From the NCBI GenBank assembly GCA_031761405.1, contig JASEVX010000010.1, forward strand, positions 11,254,833 to 11,318,832: 64,000 nt of DNA, written 5' to 3'. Source of the stretch: Serripes groenlandicus. Lineage: Eukaryota > Mollusca > Bivalvia > Cardiida > Cardiidae. The position numbers and the translations under genes are program-made. Below, piece by piece: positions 39,605 through 51,600 of this stretch. The first letter of the stretch is position 1. Each line of letters opens with the position of its first letter. The notes under the pieces are model-generated. The model was not told the DNA's origin, searched no databases, and worked only from the letters and a program-made list of their open reading frames with translations.

Positions 39605-42600
39605 AGAGACAAACAGACAGACAGACAGACAGAGAGAATTTAAATTTCTTCATTTATCACAACGTTTTCAACACATCGAAAAGGATACTCTTTTTACTAA
39701 CCTTTTCCCGAATACAACAAATCAGGGTCCGACAAATAACATCAAGGTGAAAACTGTTGAATTGAAGCAAAATATTCTCATCATTATTTCAACTGCCATT
39801 CATTTCTAAATCTGTCATTCTCATTTTCTTTTGATAGGGGCTCGAATTTCAAAATATATATATGAGCAGTACCACGAGAAAACCAACATTATTGCCTCTG
39901 CGTAATGTATCGACTCAGATCAGTCTGTGCAAACTGATCCGAGCCAACACATTCCGTCTCAGGGGGATAGATGTATAGAGTAATGATTTCTGAAACAGAA
40001 AATCCACATGAGGGGAACAGTTTATATTTGGGTAAGCCTGTGCGGCATGCATAAGCTGATCCGGGACGATACTTTACGCAGAGTCCACAAGGTTGGTTTT
40101 CTCGCGGGACGTCTCATATTATGGTTTATGCTATTGTAATATTACATATGTGCGTTGCTCTGTAAATAGCAACCTGGGGGCATTTGTGATGAGTGTATAG
40201 CCTCATAAGTCTTCATAGTTTGATCATACTTTGCACTCTTCACCAATAATCTTTTGCAGGTTTAAGAAACTTCTCAACGATAGTATCCATTTGGCTCCTT
40301 TAGCAAGGATGCAAAGGTGTTTTTTTTGCACTTCTCTGGATTTATGCCAATGAGTTGTAACACGATGTAGTTACAACCGTTTTGCATTAATACCACACTT
40401 GTTATCATATTTGCTAAGGTTGGTTTCACTCTGACACCAATCATTTATACAAAATATTATATATTATATGATATACCCCATATATATTATATCCGTAATG
40501 TAATTAAAACACATGAAGACCAACCAATGACACACCAATTTACGCAAAAAAGAATAGGGTACAGGGAGTAAAATATTTTCACTAGAAGCCTGGATAAAAA
40601 TGTAATAAGTGTTTCGTGTATAAATTGTTAAGTTTAGTTGCTTCTTTCAAATCATGTACCTGCTGAGATTTGAACTCAGAACTCTCGTTAGTCCAGGTGT
40701 TCTACCATTAAACTACAGTATAGGTTTTTACTTTGAGCAGCAGTTCATGAAAATATGTGTAATTTTATTACCAGTAAAGTATAAGATTTTTTTTTTGTTA
40801 CAATGAATACTTTAAATTTCCATTTCTATTGTATAGATTATACAATTTCACACAGAAAAATTGATTTCACAATAAATTACATAGAAAACAGAAAAGATAT
40901 ACATTTCTGTGGTATTTCAGTTATATCAGAGGACAGAACACTTATGTGAGCTCACTGGGTGACTTATAACTAACATTAACTATGATTTATAATATAGCCT
41001 TTTCTGTTGAAAAAACAGACGAAGTTTTCTTTATTTTTCAAGCAAAATGTTTATACATATTTATTTGAATAAAACGTATTTTGAGTGTTGTTTTTTAATT
41101 TAAAAAGAGATTGATCCTCTTTATCTGCAGATTTCAATCTATAGAATGTTTTTAACTTATTTTAGTTTGAAATAGTTAGTGTACATTGACCTGTTTCATA
41201 GACGGACTAAATCGGTGACTGTAAAAGGCTTTTTATTTTGCATTTGCTGTTCAAATTGAAGGGTTCTATGACATCATTGGTTGTTGTGCTCCCACGTATG
41301 AAAATAGTTATGTCAATAGATGTTGAATCTTTTGTAAATGTGGTTTGAATACATACATGCAGAGTATTTAAAATAACCTGGGTAAAAAATTGTTGAAATT
41401 CTTAGTACCAAGTTTGTCCAATCTGATCAATAAACAAATTCAGGATAAAAAAAAATGAAACTACTAGAAATTCAGCCTGTTGAAAGAAAAGCAATGTGTT
41501 TTACTGATAGCCCACATATGACATCATTTCTTTTAAACAATCATGACTCATTTGAGTTTGATATATAAACAAATTTTGGTTAAAAAAAAGATGAATCTAC
41601 TAGAAATGCAGCATGTTAAAAGAAAAGTAATGTGTTTTACTGATAGTCCTCATATGACATCATTTCTTTAAAACAATGGATTCATTTGAGTTTGATCAAT
41701 AAACACATTTTGGATAAAAAAAAGATGAATCTACTAGAAATTCAGCCTGTTGAAATAAAAGTAATGTGTTTTATTGATAGCCCACATATTACATCATTCC
41801 TTTAAAGCAATGGACTTATTTGAAGGCATGAAAGTGTTTTTCTCTCGTTCAGGTTGGAGGATATATGGCTTAAGACATTTACTATATACCCCAAAACCAG
41901 GGTAAACTGATTCAGGTCATACTTTCATGATTTGACAAAGACTAGGTTATAGACATAAACTGTTAAACTGTACAATGTAAAACAATAATGTAAACTGAAA
42001 GCAAATAATTTGAAATTGACTGTAGTTTTTGTTTGTTTGCTACATTTACTGCAATATATAGATACACGTCTTAAAGTCAATACAACTAGACAGTCGAAGA
42101 TATGATAGTTAAGCTATTTTCTTGAGTGGAGTCAACATTTGATAAGACGGCTTCGGCTTAAAATGACAGATACAGACAAAAACGATACACACGATGTGAC
42201 GTCACGCGATGTGACGAAAGCATCGTGGAACAGATACAAAAACAATACACACCATGTGAAATAATTTCACACGTATTTTCGTAAATAGGTAGCACCTATA
42301 GATATAATATGATGTATATAACATATGATATATTATATTATGTGTCCAAAAATATATTACATACTGAGAGATATATACATAACATATGATCTATTTCCAT
42401 TTTAGCACTATTTTTTATAATTTAAAGGGATACAAATTAGGATGAACTATGTTCAGATATGACGTTGCTTTCTTTGATAAAATCACGTGTAGGCTATTCT
42501 ATCGTTGGTGGTTTGATATGTGAAAAACAGTAAGATTGTACTGAATTCTCTTTTTTATCTCGTATGATGTGTTCGTACGGGTTACCCTGTAGGCGTGCTT

Positions 42601-45600
42601 TCACACGTATTATTATATATCCCTAATACATTACATAATACGAAAAAAGACCATAAATGGTTTTTTCGCCCATAGTTAACAGGTGTGAGATTTTTTTTTT
42701 CAATAACCCATTAACCTTTCTGAAATGAAACTGGCAAAATCCATTGGGTGTGTATAAAATGAGACGAAAAACACGGATTCAAAATTATTGTCGTCTTTTT
42801 AATAGTTTTTTCTTTAAAATCAATATTTAAGATCATTAAAGTGCTGTGTTATTTTCGTGTTAATTAACATTTGTATGAAACAGTTAAAACTAAATGGAAC
42901 TCTGTACAAAATATCTTTCTCCCGTTCGTCAAAAATAAAAAGACGGCAAACGACAGCATTACCGACGTGACGTCATTACCGTAACACTTCATATTGGCGT
43001 AACGTCAAATGAAGCGACGTCGTTTCCCGCAAAAACAAGTGGTATCAACATGAAACACCCAAAATTCCTATACATAAGCTATAGACTCACGCATACAAAG
43101 TATAATTATGTATCAAATATTGTGGCAAAGGGATAACTTTCTCATATTGTTCTTTTGGCGACAATCATTTCCTAAGTCGTTTGCTGAAAAGGCAACAGAA
43201 ACCGTCTCTAATAGTGAAAGGGTTTAGCAGGAATGTGACCCTTTACATAATTTGTTCCTGTCATATTAACTGGTTGAAAAAGGCAGTAGCAAGGTGGCAT
43301 TAGAAAATGGCTGATATATTTGCTTCTTTACCATAATGCAGGTGCTCGACAAAGGATCATCTTGGCCCTCATGTTTTAACCTCGTTCATCATAAATGTAT
43401 TCCTTGATTTTCTGAAAGTCTTTACTTTATTATTTTCTGCTCATAATAATAGACGACAGCAATTCGAATTCCGAACATGTTTAGATCATGCAAAAAACAT
43501 GTCATTAACATTTTTTATCGTCTAGTCAATTATTTATGAATAATTTGTCATGGCCAAAGTATGCTCTTTAATTTGTGTTTATAATTATCTTACGTTTTTT
43601 CGTAAATAGGTAGCACCTATAGATATAATATGATCTATATAACATATGATATATTATATTATGTGTCCAAAAATATATTACATACTGAGAGATATATACA
43701 TAACATATGATCTATTTTCATTTTAGCACTATTTTTTATAACTTAAAGGGATACAAATTAGGATGAACTATGTTCAGATATGACGTTGCTTTCTTTGATA
43801 AAATCACGTGTAGGCTATTCTATATTTGTTTTAGAAATATTTACAGATGTTTTCATCTAACAAATTTTTATCGGTATTATACCTTTTTCAAATTTCCGTT
43901 TTTACTCATCATGGGCAATTTTCTACTGTCTGATGCTAATACAACGTGTTTGACCGGTTAACAGTATGCTGTTACATGGCATGCGTGTCTAAAATGTTGG
44001 TCATGCACGTGCATGACGTCATTTAAAACAATAACGTCACGATTTGAATTAAACTTTCCAAACGGCATTTGCAACAAAAGCACGTCAGTTCTTTTAAGAA
44101 ATGTCAGGCACAGCGTAGTAAACGCATGCGCACTAAGAAACGTTGTATGACAAATATACGGGAGGATATTTCAACAGCCAAAACTAGTTTAGAGTGATGA
44201 ATTGTATGATATACCCCTCTTTGCGTATATAATTGAAATTGTCAACAGTGTAAGAATAGTATATAAATACGCTAATTTACTTGTTACATTCCAGTTCAAG
44301 TGGATGTGGATGTCGGAGAGGTTACAGTATGGGACCAAATTGTCTCCTCAAGATACCCAGTTTGCGTTGACGAAATAGATAGAAACATTGCGGAGAAATT
44401 GTGTCAGTTGTCTGGAAATGGGTATGATAGTTTGTATATCTCATGGGCATCTTTTAGATACTCTTTAAATGCTAGCCAAGGAAATATTTTTGAACTCTAA
44501 AGAGAGAGCTTACAGTTCGAAAATTAAATATGAATTTATCAATGATATTTATAATTGCTAGTTTATACTGGTGATCGTTGAATATTTAGTCTGTCACTGT
44601 TTTAACTGATCTTTTTTATACATACCTTGTTATCCATCATGTTGTTTTCATCTTAATGTAGGACGAAATATGTTTTACATCCTTTTAGAATGAATTGAAC
44701 TTTCACTCTGCGTGTTTTGTTTAATCACAGGTCATAGAATTTCACAAACATCCAGTACAATTTGCAGGATAGGTCTTTATGTATTTTGTTTAAAGATAAT
44801 AAGTACTTGTATTTTACATGCGCTCTGAAGGAGCAGGTGAACGCAGATCCATCCAAGGTCTGACATGTTAAAGACAATGAACACTGTATAATTGTAAGTT
44901 CTCACTGAAAGGATGAGCATAACGACTGCACCATCATATAAACCTACTGAATAATTTCCCACATACAACAACTATTCAGTAGATGACAATTGTAGGCAAA
45001 ATTATGAAAAATATCTTTATTTGAAAGTATAATTATTGAATAAAGTTGAAAAGAAAGAATTTCCAAATATTAGCCAAACCTCCTGTTGCCCTAATGTTTT
45101 TAAAGGTTGCTTCAGAGTCATCAGAAACCATGTGTATGTGCGAAGGGGTTAATGAGTCATGGCTAGTCCAATGTTGTCTTGTTTAAGCTTTCCTATCCAA
45201 TAATGTAGTCTTGAATAAGATGTTAGTTGTTTGGCTCCATTTCTAGCTGTTTATTCCCCAGACTTCCAAGATTCACTGATTGATTTATTTGGGTTTAATG
45301 TGATAATCCACAATTTTCCGTCATATCATGGCATCCAGGGTATCTTCCCATGTGTTTCCTGATGTTTTAACACCAGTACTCTACACTTACGTTTTTCCAG
45401 ACTGACTAGTTTTTCAGTCCCCTTCGTGGAAGATTGGTGAGGCTTGTTCCATTGATTGTTGGCAAACATCGAAATAGAATGTTGTTTGATCTTGGGTTTA
45501 TACTTACAACCCCTGCCTGGGTCCAACCTTCAAAATAGATGGGCAATATTACTTGCATCCTTTAACAATTTCGCACATACAACAAAACCAGCAGAAAAAT

Positions 45601-48600
45601 ACTTTGAAAAATTCTAGGCAAAACTATGGGAACTCAATAAATGAAAGAACAAAGAGACGTCCGAAAGTGTCTATATATGGAAAATGGTTCAATTGTTTGT
45701 CAACAATTCATGTCTTTGCCATATTTCGTTTGCTGTCGTAGCTGGAGATCCTTAATTCTTTATGCAGATGCATTTTTGGAAGACAAAATGTTGCATATCT
45801 ATAATTATGTCACTGTGGCCCCACTTTTTAAGAAAAAGCTTGTATGGGTCTTATTTTGCACATGGATTTACATATTTCAATATGCTATTCATCTTTGGAA
45901 GATGGTGTGTCATATACTATTTTTGGGTCACCTTTGACCCTGACCATAGACCCTATACAGAAAAGGCTTGTGTAGATCATGTCGCCATGGCGTTATGCTG
46001 AAAGGAAAGGGTAAACAAATTCACTACACACAGGACCATATTCCCTATGCTATCGCACCTGGAGTTAAATCATCTTGATTTGGTATGAGATGCATTAAAA
46101 TATTAACACTTTCTAAATTTTCTTTTTTTCTATATATGGAGTTCCTGATAGGTTATGTGAAATTGAAAATTGAATAATAAAATATATCGTTTTAGCTCAT
46201 CTGAACACAGAGTGCTAATTTTGAACCTTTTGGATTGTTGGATGTCCGTGGGACGTTGTGCGTTGCATGTCAGCATATTTCTTTAAATGACTTCTTCCCC
46301 AAAACCATTGGGCCAATTTCAATCAAACTTCTCAGATATATTTATTAGGAGATGCCCTTTTGGACCTGCCGGAAAGGAATGGTTTTGTTTTTAACTTTAA
46401 ATGACATCTCCTTAACTATTGGACCATTCTTGAACAACCTTTACAGTAATGTACCTCAGATGGTAGATCTTAAGAATTTCTTAAATGCATTGCAACGTTT
46501 TGGTCTCCATAGCAACTTAAAAGGGAAAATCTGAACATATTGAAATTATATATCCTACACGTTAAAGTCAATTTCAACCAAACTTTGCAGGAATGTTCAA
46601 ACAAACTTGATTGTGCTGTGGGTGACCAATTTTATTCAAATTATTCTTATCCGTTGAAGAACATGGCAGCCAGAATTGGGGCGGGCCCGTTTTATATGTA
46701 AGAAATCGCAGCTATTTAGTATAATACGCTGAGGTTCGGTAAGGGCTAAAGTTAATATATTATATGCACATATTCACAACTAATTGGCAACACTATCTGA
46801 GCTTGAGAAAAGTTTTAAGTAAACTGAATATGTATTCACAGATGTTGGCCAGTATATTCGGAGGTTGGGTAAAAGTTAGAGTAAACTGATATTATTTATT
46901 TATACCTATTTGTCATTAAATTGAGAAGTTGGGAAAGGGTTAAAGTGAAACGATTATATGTTTTCACAGCTATTTGGCAGTACCAGGAATCCATTTTGGA
47001 ATGACAACAGTTTCCAATGGAGTTCATGTGCGGGCAAGTCAAGATCCAACCAGCGGGACATTGGTACCAGGACTTGACAAGATTGCAGGGAACATGTTAG
47101 TTATGATTTATGTACTTAGCACTTTACCACATACAACTAATCGGCTGCAGACGACTTTGACGAATCCAAGGAAAAAATAAAATACTGTCCAAATCATCAT
47201 GGCAAATGGCGAACTTATTTATCATGAGCAATTTTTCTTTTTTTTTCAAAAATGATTTCAAAACTAGCAGTTGTGAGAATGCGAGTGCAGTACCCCCTTT
47301 CAAACCAACAGTTAAAACATCATGAAACTTACAATCTGATTTGGCTCTGATTAATTGATTTATTGATTATGGGTTAACGCCGTTTTCAAACATTTTAAGT
47401 CATATCACGGCTGCTAGTTCACCTACTTATGCGTTTTCTGGCTTTCTTAAACCACTACTCAGCACAACACAGTTTCCAAGCAACTGGCTGCTTTTTTTAC
47501 ATGGACTGTTAGCCCATTGGTAGCTGCGATTGGACTATGAGCATTATTTAAAGGAAAAGGAAAGGCTTATAGAGCGAATTGGAAATTATAACTCTGATTG
47601 ACTAGTTCATAATGAGTGTAACAATTCAATCTTATGAATGCTTTGATCATATTGAATGACTGTAAAACATTACTGATATATGTATAATACAAAATTATAA
47701 CTGGCAATATAGAACTAATGGAAATGATCTGTTATATTAAATAATGAAATCATTTAAAGATAGGAATCAACGAGAGGATTTGGTAAAAAGGTAATTTTCA
47801 GAAATTCTGCCTTTTTTACACTGTGTTTAAAGAATCAAGAGCTTCTGAATGTTCATCAAGGGGATATTAATTCTGAGTTAAGGGATATTTAATTAATTCC
47901 TTTTCTGTAATTATGCTTATATAATTGGTTTGTTTTGTGTGTAACATGTCAAATTGTATACACTCCATATTTTTCAACGAGATAATGAAATATTGCCATA
48001 GTGTTATATGAAAGGAGTGTGTGATTTGCTAGGCGTGCAGTTCACAACCTCTTGCATTGCCCTAGTCCACATATCACGTTCTTGTCATTTCATTGTATGC
48101 ATTTGTTTTATTCCTTTATTTTTCAGGGAATGCTATCCATTGCATTTAGATTGCGCTTTACCAGGTTAGTACAATGTATTTTGATACTTAACCGAAGCAT
48201 GGCTCCATGGCTACAATGGAGACCATGGTAGAGTGGTTAGAGTTCCGGCATTGGGACACAGGGACTTTCTCCTCTAAAAATAGATATTACCCTATATATG
48301 CATAGATATTAACAAGGGTGGACACAGTTTTCTGGGTCGCCTCGCTTCAACTCATTTTTTTCAAAGTATTCGAACAAAAATATGAATTTGAAGTACGGAA
48401 TCGATCAATAATGCTTTTCTCTGTCGAACTATACCAAAATAACGTGAATTTGTTCACTCTACGTATGTTAATTCCTTTGAAATATTCGCGAATTCGCAAA
48501 AAGGACAACAACCTAGACCAAAAACGAAAGTACATTCTATCGACATTTCGGAATATTTCGTTTTTTTCGTTGCGGTAATAGTCAGTGATATTGCGATTAT

Positions 48601-51600
48601 TTTCTTTCACAATATAACACTGACCATTTAGCAGCGAAAACAACCGAATCATTCCGAAATGTTTCCTGGAAAAATAATCGCGATAGAAGGTACTTTCGTT
48701 TTTGGTCCAGGTTGTTGTCCTTTTGGCGAATTCGCAAATATTTCATAGGAATTAACATACGTAGGGCGAACAAATTCACGTTGTTTTGGTATCGTTCAAT
48801 AAAGAAAAGAATTATTGATTGAGTCCGTAGTTCAAATTCATATTTTTGTTCGAATACTTTGAACAAAATGGGTTGAAGCGAGGCGACCCAGAAAACTGTG
48901 TCCACCCTTGTTAATATCTATGCATATATAGGGTAATATCTTTTTTTAGAGGAGAAAGTCAATGTGATTGGGAGAGGCAGGCCAGTGTTTGATCTCCGGT
49001 CTGGTCATACCAAAGTCTTTATCAATGGCGGTAATGGCACCCCCCCCCCCCCCCTCCTTCCCTCCTTAACGCCCAGGAGTGTAAGGATCGCATTACGAAC
49101 CATGCATGTTTAGGTGTATACAGTTCATGTTTGCCATTGGTGGTTAATGTTCCGTGTGGTCTGGCAATAAAATAGCTGTGAAAATTTCCGTGATGTGATT
49201 TTCATTTCTATATTGTTCCTCACTAGATAGAGATTCACTTTTTAATGTTCTTGGCCATATTGTTTGACCCTATTGTCGGCTGAAGTCTGGATTAACATTA
49301 TTTGGTCATACTGGGCGGTTGGGTGCTGGTGATTATTTTTGACAACTGCCACATTTGGTGAAATCACTAAGCCCTCTAGAAGGTCCTGAACATATCCTGA
49401 AATACCCGGCAGCAAATATTTTGAGGCAAAAGTTGAAATCAGTTTCTAGAAAGATGGCTTTGTTGCACAACATCAGATGCATTGAAATCAGGATAAATTT
49501 AACCCAGGTAGTAATGTACAAGATAGCATTAACCAGTTCTTAAATACAACAAATCGGCAGCAGAATGCTTTGAAAACATTAAGGTTAAAGCAACTGAAGT
49601 TTGTATTAAAGAAGATACAATTCCTGAATTGTTTTTAAACATTGTATCAACAGGAGATATTGCTTGTTTTTAGCAGCTTCTCCTTTTGTCACAATGTTCT
49701 CAAAAGTCGTTTGCCTCAGAAACAGCGAAAACATCTTAACAGTGGGAGTTAACTCAAATGGTACTCAGCCCTATCCCAGCAGCAGATGACTTTAATAAAA
49801 ATATTGTCAAATATGTCCAAAAATCCCCATCTACATGTATGCCATTACATCATAGAATTGAGTTGTGGCTAAAACTCAAATGGCTTGTTATCAGTTGAAG
49901 AAGAATTGCACTGGCTACAGTGGCATTGATCAGTTGAAGAAGAATTGCACTGAAAACAGTGGAATTAATCAGTTGACGAGGAATTGCACTGACTGCAGTG
50001 GCATTAATCAGTTGACGATGAATTGCACTGACTGCAGTGGCATTAATCGGTTGAAGAAGAATTGCAATCACTACAGTGGCATTAATCAGTGGGACAGAGA
50101 GTTGGTTCAACCGTTGTGCAGGTATTTAAACTCATCTTTCCTATATGATGGATGTGTATGATTGACGGCTAAGCTCAGGAGATAGTAAATGATATATACA
50201 GGGTGTCCCAATATTTGTTTTGCAGTGACAAATGCACAGAAATTTCGTTTGTCTCGGGGTTTTGTTTATCAAATATTAAACAAGAATGAAAACGTCCGTC
50301 TGTGTATTGTTTATGAAATACAATACAAAAACAGAAGTTGTCATCTGTATTTAATTTATGTAATGCTATTAAAGAGTATAAGTTTTTGTCGATGTATTAT
50401 TTATGAAATGCTTTACAATAATGGAAGTTTTCGTCTGAGTATTGTTTATGTAATACTTTACCAGAATGGAATTGTGTCGTCTGTGGGTTTTTTATGAAAT
50501 ACAATACAAGAATAGATCGAAGTTTTTGTCTGTCCTCTGTTTATGATCACATTTTGTCCGTCGTCTGTGCGTCGTCCGTCATCCATCGTACTATCTTCAT
50601 GAAAGTTTTTCAGAACATTCATCTCCATCAAATCTTGAAAAAGTTCGAAACTGGGCCATATGAGGTCAAAAACTAGGTCACTTTGTCAAATTGAAGTACA
50701 ATCTCGTTAACACTCTGGAGGCCGCATTTAAGCACGCTAAAACTTTATCAGACTGTTTGTCTTGATAATATGTAGGTCCAGTTAAAATATGGGTCTTGTC
50801 GAATTAAAAGGTAGGTCACTAGTTAAAATAGAAGTCAAATCTCGTTAACACTCTAGAGGCCGCAATTTTGTCAGATTGTTTGTCTTAATAATCGCTAGGT
50901 CAAGTTTGAGTATGTGTCATGCAGGGTCAAAAAGTAGGTCACATAGTTCAATTGAATGAAAATCTCCGTTAACACTCTGGATGTCGCAATGTTTGCTTCA
51001 GCAGTTTGAAATTGAAGGTCACTAGGTCAAATTGAAGGCAAATCTCGTAAACACTCTAGATGTTTTGCTTCAGCAGTTTGTAATTTTGTCAGAATGTTTG
51101 TTTTATGATATCTAGGCCAAGTCTGAATATTGGTCATGTCAGGTCAAAAACTAGGTCATTAGGCCAAATTGAAGGGAACTAGTGTTAAAACTCCGTATTT
51201 TTACTCTGAGCAAGTTGAAACTTTGTCAGTATGTTTGTCTTGATGATATCTAGTCCATGTTCGAATATGGGTCAAAATAGGTCACTATGCAAAATGAAGG
51301 AAAATCTTATTAACACTGGAAGTTTCATTTGAATCTTTGTCAGAATAATTGTCTTGATGTTTTTTGCTTTAGAAATCACAGTGCACAATTCAGGTGAGCG
51401 ATCTAGGGCAATCGTGGCCCTCTAGTTGAATTACTTTACAAGAATTGAAGTTTTCGTCTGTGTAATATTTATGAAATAATTAACGAGAATGGAAGTTTTC
51501 GTCTGTGTTTTATAATGCAATACATGTACTATAAAAGATTAGAAGTTTTTGTTTGTGTACGTTTCTATATAATACTATAACAGAATGGAAGTTTTCGTCT

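Noticed and set aside
39180..39653. 157-codon minus-strand Ser/Leu-rich frame
   Set aside because: It is the complement of the GA microsatellite and overlaps exon 18 in antisense.
48318..48905. Two similar frames of about 100 codons on opposite strands (MDTVFWVASLQ)
   Set aside because: They are mirror images produced by the foldback arms. They show no recognisable domain.
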